A stretch of DNA of 64,000 nucleotides. It comes from Streptomyces sp. NBC_00414. GTDB taxonomy: Bacteria > Actinomycetota > Actinomycetes > Streptomycetales > Streptomycetaceae. The stretch lies in the NCBI RefSeq assembly GCF_036038375.1, contig NZ_CP107935.1, positions 930,001 to 994,000 of the forward strand. Reading direction: 5' to 3'. Below the pieces are notes generated by a model, which saw only the letters and a program-made list of their open reading frames with translations, did not search any database and was not told the origin of the DNA. The position numbers were made by a program, and so were the translations under genes. Of the stretch, positions 16,622 through 27,500 are shown piece by piece; positions within the stretch are counted from its first letter, which is position 1; each line of letters begins with the position of its first letter.

Positions 16622-18807
16622 TGGGAATCCCCGACTTCTCCGGGATCCAGCTGGGGACCCCGACCACCGGCTCCGGCATCGACGCCGGTGCCGACGACTG
16701 GCGCAGGGCCGTCAAGAAGGCGACCGGCGACGACGAGGCGTTCTGGGAGACCCCGGAGGGCATCGCGGTCAAGCCGCTGTACACCGGCCGTGACCTGGAG
16801 GGCCTGGACTTCCTGGGGACCTATCCGGGCGTCGCGCCGTACCTGCGCGGGCCGTACCCCACGATGTACGTCAATCAGCCCTGGACGATCCGTCAGTACG
16901 CGGGGTTCTCGACGGCCGAGGAGTCCAACGCCTTCTACCGCCGCAACCTGGCCGCCGGTCAGAAGGGTCTGTCGGTCGCCTTCGACCTGCCGACCCACCG
17001 CGGCTACGACAGCGACCACCCGCGGGTGACGGGTGACGTCGGCATGGCGGGCGTGGCCATCGACTCCATCCTCGACATGCGTCAGCTGTTCGACGGCATC
17101 CCGCTGGACAAGATGTCCGTCTCGATGACGATGAACGGCGCCGTGCTGCCCGTGCTCGCGCTGTACATCGTGGCGGCGGAGGAGCAGGGCGTACCGCCGG
17201 AGAAGCTGGCCGGGACCATCCAGAACGACATCCTCAAGGAGTTCATGGTCCGCAACACCTACATCTATCCGCCGAAGCCGTCGATGCGGATCATCTCCGA
17301 CATCTTCGCCTTCACCTCGCAGCGGATGCCCCGCTACAACTCCATCTCCATCTCCGGCTATCACATCCAGGAAGCCGGGGCGACGGCCGACCTGGAGCTG
17401 GCGTACACCCTCGCCGACGGCGTCGAGTACATCCGGGCGGGCCGCGAAGTGGGCCTGGACGTCGACGCGTTCGCGCCGCGGCTGTCCTTCTTCTGGGCGA
17501 TCGGCATGAACTTCTTCATGGAGGTCGCCAAGTTGCGGGCGGCGCGCCTGCTGTGGGCGAAGCTGGTCAGGCAGTTCGACCCGCAGAACGCCAAGTCCCT
17601 CTCCCTGCGCACCCATTCGCAGACCTCCGGGTGGTCGCTCACCGCGCAGGACGTGTTCAACAACGTGACACGCACATGTGTCGAGGCGATGGCGGCGACG
17701 CAGGGCCACACCCAGTCGCTGCACACCAACGCCCTCGACGAGGCGCTCGCCCTGCCCACCGACTTCTCCGCGCGCATCGCCCGCAACACCCAGCTGCTGA
17801 TCCAGCAGGAGTCGGGCACCACCCGGGTCATCGACCCGTGGGGCGGCAGCGCGTACGTCGAGAAGCTCACGTACGACCTGGCCCGGCGGGCCTGGCAGCA
17901 CATCGAGGAGGTCGAGGCGGCGGGCGGTATGGCCAAGGCCATCGACGCGGGCATCCCCAAGCTGCGCATTGAGGAGGCGGCGGCCCGCACCCAGGCCCGG
18001 ATCGACTCCGGCCGCCAGCCGGTGATCGGCGTCAACAAGTACCGCGTCGAGACCGACGAGCAGATCGACGTCCTCACCGTCGACAACTCCTCCGTACGCA
18101 CCCAGCAGATCGAGAAGCTGCGGCGGCTGCGGGCGGAGCGGGACGAGACGGCGTGCCAGGACTCCCTCGACGCCCTGACCCGGGCGGCCGGCGGCGAGGG
18201 CAACCTCCTCGAACTGGCGGTGAACGCGGCACGCGCCAAGGCGACCGTCGGGGAGATCTCCGACGCCCTGGAGAAGGTGTACGGGCGGCACGCGGGCCAG
18301 ATCCGTACGATCTCCGGTGTGTACCGCAACGAAGCAGGGGAGTCCCCGTCCGTGGACCGCACCCGGTCGCTCGTCGACTCCTTCGAGGAGGCCGAGGGCC
18401 GTCGCCCGCGCATCCTGGTCGCCAAGATGGGCCAGGACGGGCACGACCGCGGCCAGAAGGTGATCGCCACGGCCTTCGCCGACCTCGGCTTCGACGTGGA
18501 CGTCGGCCCGCTGTTCCAGACCCCGGGCGAGGTGGCCCGCCAGGCGGTGGAGGCGGACGTGCACATCGTGGGCGTCTCCTCGCTTGCCGCCGGGCACCTC
18601 ACCCTCGTACCGGCGCTGCGGGAGGAGCTGGCCGCGGAGGGCCGCGACGACATCATGGTCGTCGTCGGCGGGGTGATTCCGCCGCAGGACGTGCCGACCC
18701 TGCTGGAGATGGGCGCGGCGGCCGTGTTCCCGCCCGGGACGGTGATCCCGGAGGCGGCCTACGACCTCGTGCGGCGGCTGTCGACCGGTCTCGGGCACGA
18801 CCTGTGA
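16621..18807 (+). CDS. mutB: Methylmalonyl-CoA mutase, large catalytic (alpha) subunit
   Basis: The 728-residue catalytic subunit contains the substrate barrel with [63 protein letters not shown] and [17 protein letters not shown]. The C-terminal B12 domain carries the DxHxxG motif in [13 protein letters not shown], with His608 as the lower axial ligand to cobalt, followed by GSL-type SSLAAGH and [10 protein letters not shown]. Full length for the family. It overlaps mutA at one base and meaB by four (GTGA). Its adenosylcobalamin cofactor depends on the corrin pathway encoded at 24533-36132. Confidence 0.97.
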   Translation: MGIPDFSGIQLGTPTTGSGIDAGADDWRRAVKKATGDDEAFWETPEGIAVKPLYTGRDLEGLDFLGTYPGVAPYLRGPYPTMYVNQPWTIRQYAGFSTAEESNAFYRRNLAAGQKGLSVAFDLPTHRGYDSDHPRVTGDVGMAGVAIDSILDMRQLFDGIPLDKMSVSMTMNGAVLPVLALYIVAAEEQGVPPEKLAGTIQNDILKEFMVRNTYIYPPKPSMRIISDIFAFTSQRMPRYNSISISGYHIQEAGATADLELAYTLADGVEYIRAGREVGLDVDAFAPRLSFFWAIGMNFFMEVAKLRAARLLWAKLVRQFDPQNAKSLSLRTHSQTSGWSLTAQDVFNNVTRTCVEAMAATQGHTQSLHTNALDEALALPTDFSARIARNTQLLIQQESGTTRVIDPWGGSAYVEKLTYDLARRAWQHIEEVEAAGGMAKAIDAGIPKLRIEEAAARTQARIDSGRQPVIGVNKYRVETDEQIDVLTVDNSSVRTQQIEKLRRLRAERDETACQDSLDALTRAAGGEGNLLELAVNAARAKATVGEISDALEKVYGRHAGQIRTISGVYRNEAGESPSVDRTRSLVDSFEEAEGRRPRILVAKMGQDGHDRGQKVIATAFADLGFDVDVGPLFQTPGEVARQAVEADVHIVGVSSLAAGHLTLVPALREELAAEGRDDIMVVVGGVIPPQDVPTLLEMGAAAVFPPGTVIPEAAYDLVRRLSTGLGHDL

Positions 18808-19787
18808 TCGAACTCGACACCTACGTCAAGGGTGTTCTCGACGGGAAGCGGGCGCTGGTCGCGCGCGCCATCACGCTCGTCGAGTCCACCCGGCCGCAGC
18901 ACCGTTCGCTGGCGCAGGAGTTGCTGACCGAGCTGCTCCCGCACAGCGGGCGGGCCCGGCGGATCGGCGTCAGCGGTGTCCCGGGTGTCGGCAAGTCGAC
19001 GTTCATCGACGCGTTCGGCACGATGCTGACCGGGCTGGGTCACCGGGTGGCGGTGCTGGCCGTGGACCCCTCGTCCAGCCGTACGGGCGGCTCGATCCTG
19101 GGCGACAAGACCCGGATGGAACGCCTTGCCGTCGACCCGGCGGCCTTCATCCGCCCCTCCCCCACCGCGGGAACCCTCGGCGGGGTGGCCAAGGCGACCC
19201 GCGAGTCGATCGTCGTCATGGAGGCGGCGGGCTACGACGTGGTGCTGGTGGAGACGGTCGGCGTCGGCCAGTCGGAGACCGCGGTCGCGAACATGGTCGA
19301 CACCTTCCTGCTGCTGACACTGGCCCGCACCGGCGACCAGCTCCAGGGCATCAAGAAGGGCGTCCTTGAACTGGCGGACGTCATCGCCGTCAACAAGGCG
19401 GACGGCCCGCACGAGCGCGACGCGCAGGCCGCCGCACGGGAGCTGGCGGGCGCCCTGCGGCTGATGCACGGCAAGGACGCGGCCTGGACCCCGCCCGTGC
19501 TGAGCTGCAGTGCCCGCGACGGGGTCGGCCTCGACACCGTCTGGGAACGCCTCGAACAGCACCGCACGCTGCTCGACTCGACCGGCCGGCTCGCCGCCAA
19601 GCGCCGCGACCAGCAGGTCGACTGGACCTGGACCATGGTCCGCGACGAGCTGCTCGGCCGCCTGCACGCCGATCCGGCCGTACGAGCGCTCGCGCCCGCG
19701 CTCGAAGAACAGGTGCGCGACGGCGAGTTGACGGCCACGCTCGCCGCCGAGCGGATTCTGCGGACGTTCGGCGAACCGGGGCGCTGA
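18804..19787 (+). CDS. meaB: MeaB-type G3E GTPase, methylmalonyl-CoA mutase chaperone
   Basis: The 327-residue GTPase protects and reloads methylmalonyl-CoA mutase with adenosylcobalamin. The P-loop is GVPGVGKST (residues 58-66), followed by [24 protein letters not shown] and [16 protein letters not shown]. The Walker-B-like segment is [12 protein letters not shown], and the base-recognition motif is VNKADG. This is the classic ArgK/MeaB layout. The GTG start overlaps the mutB stop, so the three genes form one translationally coupled operon. It was historically misnamed LAO/AO transport ATPase. Confidence 0.95.
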   Translation: MIELDTYVKGVLDGKRALVARAITLVESTRPQHRSLAQELLTELLPHSGRARRIGVSGVPGVGKSTFIDAFGTMLTGLGHRVAVLAVDPSSSRTGGSILGDKTRMERLAVDPAAFIRPSPTAGTLGGVAKATRESIVVMEAAGYDVVLVETVGVGQSETAVANMVDTFLLLTLARTGDQLQGIKKGVLELADVIAVNKADGPHERDAQAAARELAGALRLMHGKDAAWTPPVLSCSARDGVGLDTVWERLEQHRTLLDSTGRLAAKRRDQQVDWTWTMVRDELLGRLHADPAVRALAPALEEQVRDGELTATLAAERILRTFGEPGR

Positions 19788-19817
19788 ACGTCCGGCGGCG
19801 GTCGGTGGGTCAGTCGG

Positions 19818-20147
19818 TCACGAGGTGCTGTCCCGGACATCGAGGTGGGCCCACGGGTCGTCGACCTGCTGCGCCCCGGCCGCTTCCTCCTGGGCTGCCG
19901 CCTCGGCGGCCGCCGCCTTGGCCCGCTTCTTGAAAGCCACGGTCCGACGGGCCTTGGCGATGACCTCGTCGTGGTCCCACCCGAACGTCGCCATGTCGAG
20001 CCGGGCGTCGAAAGCGGTCAGCAGTTCGGGGCTGATCTCCGCGAGTGCGGTGCGCAGCTCGGCGAGCGTCTGCGGACCTTCGGCGAACTCGAACTCGTAC
20101 GGGTCCGAGGATGCCTCTGAGCTCGGCTCGTGCGGTAGCGCGGACAT
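19818..20147 (-). CDS. Small conserved hypothetical protein, Ala-rich C-terminus
   Basis: The 109-residue soluble protein has an acidic N-terminal part (DPYEFEFAEGPQTLAELRTALAEISPELLTAFDARLDMATFGWDHDEVIAKARRTVAFKKRAK) followed by an alanine/glutamate helix. GGAGG sits seven bases before the ATG at 20147, which supports this start over the longer frame. I do not recognise the family with confidence. The LRTALAEISPELLTAFD segment resembles small Streptomyces proteins of unknown function found beside toxin-like genes, but no toxin gene is adjacent. It converges with meaB. Confidence 0.6.
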   Translation of the reverse strand: MSALPHEPSSEASSDPYEFEFAEGPQTLAELRTALAEISPELLTAFDARLDMATFGWDHDEVIAKARRTVAFKKRAKAAAAEAAAQEEAAGAQQVDDPWAHLDVRDSTS

Positions 20148-20312
20148 GTGTGTGACCTCCGGTCGTGATGTCACCACGGTACGCGGTGGAGGTGGCGGCC
20201 GTGCACGGAGGACCGCACACCGACGGGCGGGCACTCCTGGGGCCCGGTGACGACCGCATCACGATGCGGCGCACGGGCGTAGCCGGTCGCGGGGCCCCTC
20301 GTTGAACGTGGC

Positions 20313-20657
20313 ATGACGACATGTGACGAGGACGGGCGTTCGACGGTCTTCGCCGCACGAGTGCCGGGCGGGTCCCGGCTCGACGACGAGAGCGACTGCC
20401 GTTGGTGCAGGATCCTCCTGGGTCCCGGCTTCCCGGGTTCCGGCTCCGTCGCGGGAACCGTCCGGGCGGAACCCGAGTCCGTGTGGCGCACCGGGCACTG
20501 CACCAGGCGTGTGCGCGCCTGGCTGGGCACCGTGGGCTTGCGCGTGTGGCTGGACACCCTGGGCGTGCGCGCGTGGCTGGAGCGGACGCGGACGGTGATG
20601 CTCCCGGTGGCCGCGATCACCGTACTGGCCGCGCTGACGCTGGTGACCATGGCCTGA
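20313..20657 (+). CDS. Possible small membrane protein
   Basis: A 114-residue open frame has four cysteines or more in its first two-thirds (including CRWCR), a short internal duplication (VRAWLGTVGL, RVWLDTLG, VRAWLER) and a convincing C-terminal hydrophobic segment (VMLPVAAITVLAALTLVTMA). No ribosome binding site is evident and I do not recognise the family. It could be a real tail-anchored protein or a chance frame. The flanks, 20148-20312 and 20658-20842, hold nothing I can name. Confidence 0.35.
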   Translation: MTTCDEDGRSTVFAARVPGGSRLDDESDCRWCRILLGPGFPGSGSVAGTVRAEPESVWRTGHCTRRVRAWLGTVGLRVWLDTLGVRAWLERTRTVMLPVAAITVLAALTLVTMA

Positions 20658-20842
20658 TCCGGTGCCGTCGCCCCGGTCCGCGAACTGCCACGAAATGCCC
20701 GGCCGTTGTGGAGAGACGAAGTCCGGACCGTCCTGGGAGGGTGAACGCGCGGCCGCCGCCATGGTCGGCGATGGCGGCGGCCCTCAGCGGGTGCGCGTCA
20801 ATCGCTTCGACCGGGCGCTCCGTGAACGTTATGGTCACGCGC

Positions 20843-22939
20843 ATGTGGGCGGACGTGGGCGGGGTCGACTGGGCGGCACTCAAGCACAACTACGGGTCGG
20901 CCGAGGACGTGCCCGGCCTGTTGGAACGGTGCGCGGGGCCCCGGGCCGACGACGCGGACGCCGCGGCGGACGAACTGCTCAACCTGCTGTTCCATCAGGG
21001 CGGCTGGATCTGTTCCGCGGTCCCCGCGGCGCTGCCGTTCCTGATCCGGCTGGCCACCATGCCCGCTGTGCCGAGCCGCAGAGCGGTACTGGACCTCCTG
21101 GCCATGCTCGCCTCGGAAGCGACCGAGGTCCGCGAGCGGTTCCTCGATCCGGCCTGGCAGCCGGCGTGGGCACGGGCCCTGCCCGATGTGCTGGCGCTGC
21201 TGGACGATCCCGAACCACGGATCCGGCGCTCGGCGGCCGAGATCGTCGGCGTCTGCGAGAGCTCCGGTGAACTGACGCTGCCCGCGCTGTTGCGACGCCT
21301 GCGCGCGGAGGACGATCCGGCAGCCCGTCTGGAACTGGTCCTCGCGCTCGGCCAGGCGGTGCGCCGAGAGCCGGCCGGTGACCGTGCCTCTGAGGTCGTG
21401 TTCCTGCTGGGAGAGCTGGTCGAAGCGCCCGAGGCACAGGTGCGTCTGGCAGCGGTGCACGCGCTGACTCCCGGTGCGCCGGACCTCCCGGCAGAACGCC
21501 TGGATCTGCTGCTCGAAGCGGTCCGGGACCCGAGTGTCGGTGTGTGGCGCCGGACAAGTTCGCTCGAGGCCCGGCCGGAGGGCGTCCAGCAGTGGACGGC
21601 CGGGCTGCTCCCCGGCCCCGATCCGTCCTTCGCACTCGGCCTGCTGGCCTGGCATCCCGACGAAGAGCAGCGGATCGGCGCGCTGGGCCAGGCGGGCAGG
21701 TCGCTGTGCCGGTGACGCTCCCCCACGACCGCGCTCCTGCCTGCCGTCGCCGACCGGTTGGCCGATCCTGTCGTCGAGGTCCGCTTCCGTGCGGCGGAGC
21801 TGATGGCCTGCCTCGGACCGGCTGCCGCGGTGCACGCCGACGGCGTGGCCGCGCTACTCGGCGACACCGGAGCCCGTACGACGCGTCAGCGGGAGACGGT
21901 CGGCGAAGCGGCCCTGTGGGCGCTGGCCCGGATGAACGATCCCCGCTGTCTGCCCGGCCTGGTAGAGCTGATCGCCGGAGGGCCGTCCGGCTTCGCGTCG
22001 AACTCCGCCCATCGCCCCGCGTCCGACTGGCATCGTCCGGTCCTCCCCGCACCGTACGAGGCACTGCTGTGCCTGCCGGAGCACGCCGACGTCCTCATGC
22101 CGGCGATCCGCGACCGGCTCCACCCCGCCACGCGACAGGACCTCCTCAGGAGCCTCTGCGAGGTGCTCGCGCACTGGGGCGCCGCCGCCGAGCCGGCTGT
22201 CCCGCACCTGGTGAACCTGCTGGACGACGACGCGACCTGGGTTCCGGCGGCAACGGCCCTGTCAGGAATCGGTACGGCTGGATTCGGTACGACAGGAGTC
22301 AGTACTGCAGGAGGCAGTACTGCAGGAGGCAGTACTGCGGGAGTCGGTACGCCAGGGATCGGTACGGGAGGCGGCGGTGCGGCAGGCACCAGGGTCCTCG
22401 ACACGCTGGCCGGCCGATTCGGTTCCGGCGGCAACGAGGCGGAGCTCGCGGCCTGGACGTACTGGCGGGTCGGCGGCGATCCCGAACCCGCTCTGGACCT
22501 GCTCGGAGCCGCGATCACCGCGGACCGTTTCGTACACACCGCCTTGCGCAGGCTCGCCGACCTCGGTCCGCGTGCCGCGTGCCTCACCGATCGCCTCAGG
22601 GTTCTGGCGGCGAGCACCGATTCCTGGACCGGCGTCGAGGCGGCGCACGCGCTCTGGGCCACGACCGGTGACACCGGGACCGCCGTCCCCGTGCTGACGA
22701 AGGCCGTCCAGGCCCTGCCCGGCGGCACCTACCTGCCGGTCATGCTCCCGGCGGTACGCCACCTGACGCGCATCGGCGTCGCGGCCCGCCCGGCCGCCTC
22801 CCTGCTGGCGGACGTCGACGGCCTCGATCAACGTCTCCGTAACAGCGGAGGCCGGCGGGGCTTCACCCAGGACGAGAGCATCCGTACCGCCATCGACGAG
22901 CTGCTCGTCGCGACCGCCGGAATCACCCGGAACGGCTGA
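20843..22939 (+). pseudogene. HEAT-repeat protein interrupted by an in-frame TGA
   Basis: Two open segments in the same frame (20843-21715 and 21716-22939) form one protein of about 698 codons. It contains HEAT/PBS-lyase-like repeats such as LPDVLALLDDPEPRIRRSAAEIVGVC and LVNLLDDDATWVPAATALSGIG. The only break is TGA at 21713-21715. The context RSLCR-stop-RSPTTALLPAVADRL suggests a conserved tryptophan (TGG) at that place in relatives, so a single G-to-A change would explain it. Sequence after the stop remains well conserved in character, so the change is recent or a sequencing error. HEAT repeats are scaffolds, and the function is unknown. The ATG at 20843 gives MWADVGGVDWAALKHNYG; an ATG at 20831 is possible. 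Confidence 0.75.
22265..22384 (+). repeat. 15-base tandem repeat, eight copies, in the HEAT gene
   Basis: Eight adjacent 15-base units of the form GGAGGCAGTACTGCA encode variants of the pentapeptide G-x-S/G-T-x (GVSTA, GGSTA, GGSTA, GVGTP and so on). They interrupt the HEAT-repeat array between two helical units. The three central copies are nearly identical, which points to recent expansion. Confidence 0.9.
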
Positions 22940-23015
22940 CCCGACGAGGCGCTCCGCCTCCGCACGGCGGCCGTTCCGTTTGCGGCCCGGCGCGTCCGCA
23001 CGGCAGGGTTCGGGG

Positions 23016-23468
23016 GTGGCTACCTTGCTGATCGTGCACCACACCCCCTCACCCAACTGCCAGGCGATGTTCGAGGCCGTCGTCTCCGGCGCGAACGACC
23101 CGGAGATCGAAGGCGTACGCGTCGTCCGGCGGGCGGCCCTGTCCGCCACGGCCGCCGACGTGCTGGCCGCCGACGGATACCTGCTCGGTACTCCGGCGAA
23201 CCTGGGCTACATGTCCGGTGCCCTGAAGCACTTCTTCGACCAGATCTACTACCCCTGCCTCGACGAGACCCAGGGCAGGCCCTTCGGCTACTACGTGCAC
23301 GGCGGCAACGACGTCACCGGAGCGGTGCGAGGCATCGAGTCGATCACCAAGGGCCTGGGCTGGCGACGCTCGGCGGAGGCCGTGACCGTGACGGGCGAGC
23401 CCGACAAGGCCGACATCCAGGCGTGTTGGGAGCTGGGTGCCACCGTCGCCGCGGGGCTGATGAGCTGA
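23016..23468 (+). CDS. Flavodoxin-family NAD(P)H-dependent reductase
   Basis: The 150-residue protein has the flavodoxin fold. The phosphate-binding loop is LLIVHHTPSPNCQAMFEAVVSGA, the second FMN loop is GYLLGTPANLGYMSGALKHFFDQIYYP, and a later segment FGYYVHGGNDVTGAVRGIESITKGLGW lies over the flavin. It would reduce quinones or other acceptors. The GTG at 23016 is chosen to start just before the first strand. Downstream, 23469-23728 has no recognised gene. A frame without a start there (about 23510-23643, ending in TTAVG) reads like a fragment of a conserved protein that I cannot name. Confidence 0.82.
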   Translation: MATLLIVHHTPSPNCQAMFEAVVSGANDPEIEGVRVVRRAALSATAADVLAADGYLLGTPANLGYMSGALKHFFDQIYYPCLDETQGRPFGYYVHGGNDVTGAVRGIESITKGLGWRRSAEAVTVTGEPDKADIQACWELGATVAAGLMS

Positions 23469-23728
23469 CCGCGCCCGGTCGGGCGGCCGGGCGGCACACT
23501 GGCAGCGTGCGCGTACACCGCTTTCGGCCCCCTCCCCGCTGGGGCCGTCTCCGCGGTGAGCGGTACGGCGGCCTGCGTCGCGGAGTTGCTCGCGACCCCG
23601 GGCCTTGAGGCACACGCGGTCACGGCAACCACCGCGGTCGGCTGAGCGGGCAGGGCTCCGAGCGGACGCGGCTACGGCGTCACAGCATTCTCACCGCGCC
23701 GACGGCTCTCGCGTCCCGCTCACGTCGC

Positions 23729-24370
23729 TCACGGCGCGAGCAGCAGGCTGTCGCCGCGCTCCTTGGCGGCGGCGTAACGCCTCGCCACGTCCTGCCAGTT
23801 GACGACGGCCCACATGGCGTCGATGAAGTCGACCTTCTGGTTCCTGTACTGGAGGTAGAAGGCGTGCTCCCAGGCGTCGAAGACCAGGATCGGGGTCGAG
23901 CCCTGGCCGACGTTGCCCTGGTGGTCGTAGACCTGCTCGACGATCAGACGGCCGCTGAGCGGCTCGTAGGCGAGGACGCCCCAGCCCGAACCCTGCGTGG
24001 TCGCGGACGCCTTGGTGAGCTGCGCCTTGAACTTGGCGAAGGAGCCGAAGGACTCGGCGATCGCGTCCGCAAGGTCGCCCACGCCGTCCTTGTCGAGGGG
24101 CTCGCCGCCGCCGTCGCCGGTCATGTTGTGCCAGTAGATGGAGTGCAGGATGTGGCCGGAGAGGTGGAAGGCGAGGTTCTTCTCCAGGCCGTTGATCGAG
24201 CCCCACGCCTCCTTGTCACGGGCCTCCGCGAGCTGCTCCAGGGTGTCGTTCGCGCCCTTCACGTACGCCGCGTGGTGCTTGTCGTGATGCAGCTCGACGA
24301 TCTGGGGGTTGATGACCGGTTCGAGCGCCGCGTAGTCGTACGGAAGCTCCGGGAGTGTGTAAACCGCCAT
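23729..24370 (-). CDS. sodF: Iron superoxide dismutase
   Basis: The 213-residue Fe/Mn-type superoxide dismutase converts superoxide to peroxide in the cytosol. The metal ligands are in [11 protein letters not shown] (first His), [15 protein letters not shown] (second His) and [12 protein letters not shown] (Asp and His). Streptomyces have a nickel enzyme (sodN) and this iron enzyme, with sodF expressed when nickel is scarce. The ATG at 24370 ([18 protein letters not shown]) is the normal family start; the longer frame adds only three residues. A Nur-like box lies 26-40 bases upstream. Confidence 0.93.
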   Translation of the reverse strand: MAVYTLPELPYDYAALEPVINPQIVELHHDKHHAAYVKGANDTLEQLAEARDKEAWGSINGLEKNLAFHLSGHILHSIYWHNMTGDGGGEPLDKDGVGDLADAIAESFGSFAKFKAQLTKASATTQGSGWGVLAYEPLSGRLIVEQVYDHQGNVGQGSTPILVFDAWEHAFYLQYRNQKVDFIDAMWAVVNWQDVARRYAAAKERGDSLLLAP

Positions 24371-24395
24371 GTCCAACATCCTTCGAACTTGTTAT

Positions 24396-24410
24396 TGCAA
24401 CTAATGTGCA
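24396..24410 (-). promoter_or_regulatory. Putative Nur (nickel repressor) box for sodF
   Basis: TGCAA-CTAAT-GTGCA matches nine of ten fixed positions of the Nur consensus TGCAA-N5-TTGCA as I recall it. A further half-site, TTGCA, begins at 24412. The box lies 26-40 bases before the sodF start, where a repressor would cover the promoter. Streptomyces Nur represses sodF when nickel is present. Confidence 0.55.
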
Positions 24411-24453
24411 GTTGCACGCTAGCAGCAGAAGAAGCGGGACGCCCGTCATCAAC

Positions 24454-24494
24454 ACAGCAAGGGCCGGAGGGGTTTCCCCTCCGGCCCTTGCTGT
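24454..24494 (-). terminator. Terminator between cobN and sodF
   Basis: A perfect 19-base stem (ACAGCAAGGGCCGGAGGGG with its complement) and a three-base loop lie 39 bases past the cobN stop codon. It would end the cobN transcript before it enters the sodF promoter. This is one of the strongest hairpins in the window. Confidence 0.88.
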
Positions 24495-24532
24495 CGCCCG
24501 CTGCCGACTGCTGTCGACTCAGTACGTGGGCG

Positions 24533-27500
24533 TCACTCCTCGCCCTCCAGGTCCCCTTCCGTCTCCAGGTACACCTGGCGCAGCGCTTCCAGCACCGCCG
24601 GGTCCGGCTTCTCCCACATCCCGCGCGACTCCGCTTCGAGCAGCCGCTCGGCGATGCCGTGCAGGGCCCAGGGATTGGCCTGCTGGAGGAACTCACGGTT
24701 GGTCGGGTCCAGGACGTACGTCTCGGTGAGCTTGTCGTACATCCAGTCGGCGATCACACCCGTGGTGGCGTCGTAACCGAAGAGGTAGTCGACGGTGGCG
24801 GCGAGTTCGAAGGCGCCCTTGTAACCGTGGCGGCGCATCGCCTCGATCCACTTGGGGTTGACGACCCGGGCACGGAAGACCCGGGAGGTCTCCTCGACGA
24901 GCGTGCGGGTGCGGACGGTCTCGGGGCGGGTGGAGTCGCCGATGTACGCCTCGGGGGCGGTGCCGCGCAGGGCACGGACGGTGGCGACCATGCCGCCGTG
25001 GTACTGGAAGTAGTCGTCCGAGTCCGCGATGTCGTGCTCGCGGGTGTCCGTGTTCTTGGCGGCGACCGCGATGCGCTTGTACGCGGTCTCCATCTCGTCC
25101 CGGGCCGGGCGGCCGTCGAGTTCACGGCCGTAGGCGTAGCCGCCCCACACCGTGTAGACCTCGGCGAGGTCGGCGTCGGTGCGCCAGTCGCGGGAGTCGA
25201 TGAGCTGGAGGATCCCGGCCCCGTACGTCCCCGGGCGGGAGCCGAAGATACGGGTGGTGGCGCGGCGTTCGTCGCCGTGTTCGGCCAGGTCGGCCTGGGT
25301 GTGGGCGCGTACGAAGTTGGCCTCGGCCGGTTCGTCGAGGGAGGCGGCCAGGCGTACGGCGTCGTCGAGCAGGCCGATCGTGTGCGGGAAGGCGTCGCGG
25401 AAGAAGCCCGAGATGCGCAGCGTCACGTCGACGCGGGGGCGGCCCAACTCCTCGTACGGGATGGCCTCCAGGCCGGTGACCCGGCGTGAGGCGTCGTCCC
25501 AGACGGGGCGGATACCGAGCAGGGCGAGCGCCTCGGCCACGTCGTCGCCCGCCGTGCGCATCGCGCTCGTGCCCCACAGGGAGAGGCCGACGGAGGTGGG
25601 CCAGTCGCCGTTGTCGGTGCGGTAGCGCTCCAGGAGGGAGTCGGCGAGGGCCTGGCCGGTCTCCCAGGCGAGCCGGGACGGGACGGCCTTGGGGTCGACC
25701 GAGTAGAAGTTCCGGCCGGTCGGCAGGACGTTGACCAGGCCGCGCAGGGGCGATCCGGAGGGGCCCGCGGGGACGAAGCCGCCGTTCAGGGCGTGCACGG
25801 TGTGGTCGAGTTCGGCGGTGGTCCCGGCGAGGCGCGGGACGACCTCTCGGGCGGCGAACTCCAGGATGGCGGCGACCTGTTCGCCCTGGTCTGTGGGGAC
25901 GGCGGCCGGGTCCCAGTCGGCGTCGTCCATCGCCTGGACCAGGGCGCGGGCCTTGGCCTCGGCCTCGTCGGCGGTGGTGCGGGTCGCGGCCGACTCGTCC
26001 AGGCCGAGGGCCTCACGCAGGCCGGGCAGGGCGGAGGAGCCGCCCCAGATCTGGCGGGCGCGGAGGATGGCGAGGACGAGGTTGACGCGGTCCGCGCCCT
26101 TCGGCGGGTTGCCGAGGACGTGCAGGCCGTCGCGGATCTGGGCGTCCTTGATCTCGCACAGCCAGCCGTCGACATGGAGCAGGAAGTCGTCGAAGCCGTC
26201 GTCCTCGGGGCGGTCCTCCAGGCCGAGGTCGTGGTCGAGCTTGGCGGCCTGGATGAGGGTCCAGATCTGGGCGCGGATCGCGGGCAGCTTCGCCGGGTCC
26301 ATGGCGGCGATCTGGGCGTGCTCGTCGAGCAGTTGCTCCAGGCGCGCGATGTCCCCGTAGGACTCGGCGCGGGCCATCGGCGGGACCAGGTGGTCGACGA
26401 GCGTGGCGTGCACGCGGCGCTTGGCCTGCGTGCCCTCACCCGGGTCGTTCACGAGGAACGGGTACACGAGGGGGATGTCCCCCAGCGCGGCGTCGGGACC
26501 GCAGGCGGCGGACAGGCCCGCGTTCTTGCCGGGCAGCCATTCCAGGTTGCCGTGCTTGCCGAGGTGGATCATCGCGTCCGCGCCGAAGCCGCCGTCCGCG
26601 TGTGCGGCGGCGATCCAGCGGTACGCGGCGAGGTAGTGGTGCGAGGGCGGCAGATCGGGGTCGTGGTAGATCGCGATCGGGTTCTCGCCGAAGCCGCGCG
26701 GCGGCTGGATGAGGATCAGCAGGTTCCCGCGGCGCAGGGCCGCGAGCACGATGTCGCCCTCCGGGTTGCCGCTGCGGTCGACGAACATCTCGCCGGGCGC
26801 CGGTCCCCAGTGCTGCTCGACGGCGGTGCGCAGGGAGGCGGGCAGGGTCGCGTACCAGCGCTTGTAGTCGGCGGCCGGGATACGGACCGGGTTGCGCGCC
26901 AGTTGCTCCTCGGTGAGCCAGTCCTGGTCGTGGCCGCCCGCCTCGATGAGCGCGCGGATCAGCTCGTCGCCGTCCCCGGAGACCAGTCCGGGGATGTCCT
27001 GCGCGGGCCCGAAGTCGTAGCCCTCGTCGAGGAGTCGGCGCAGGATCGCGACGGCGCTGGCGGGGGTGTCGAGGCCGACGGCGTTCCCGATCCGGGAGTG
27101 CTTGGTCGGGTACGCGGACAGGACCAGGGCCAGGCGCTTCTCGGCGGCCGGGATGTGCCTGAGGCGGGCGTGGCGTACGGCGATCCCGGCCACCCGGGCC
27201 GCGCGCTCGGGGTCGGCGACGTACGCCGGGAGGCCGTCCTCGTCGATCTCCTTGAAGGAGAACGGCACGGTGATCAGGCGGCCGTCGAACTCCGGCACCG
27301 CGATCTGGCTCGCCGCGTCCAGCGGTGAGACGCCCTCGTCGCTCTCCTCCCAGGCGGTCCGTGAGCCGGTCAGGCACAGGGCCTGGAGGATCGGGATGTC
27401 CAGGCCGGTGAGGGCGCCCGCGTCCCAGGACTCGTCGTCGCCGCCCGCGGAGGCCTCGGCGGGCTTGGTGCCGCCGGCCGCGAGAACGGTGGTGACGATC

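Noticed and set aside
16297..18798. 833-codon minus-strand frame opposite mutA/mutB
   Set aside because: It is the complement shadow of the mutase genes, with no recognisable domain.
20313..20657. Small membrane protein as a firm gene
   Set aside because: Kept only as a low-confidence entry: it has a good hydrophobic tail but no ribosome binding site and no recognised homologue.
23469..23643. Frame without a start codon ending LEAHAVTATTAVG
   Set aside because: It reads like conserved protein sequence but has no start, no ribosome binding site and no family I can name. It is noted only as a possible remnant.
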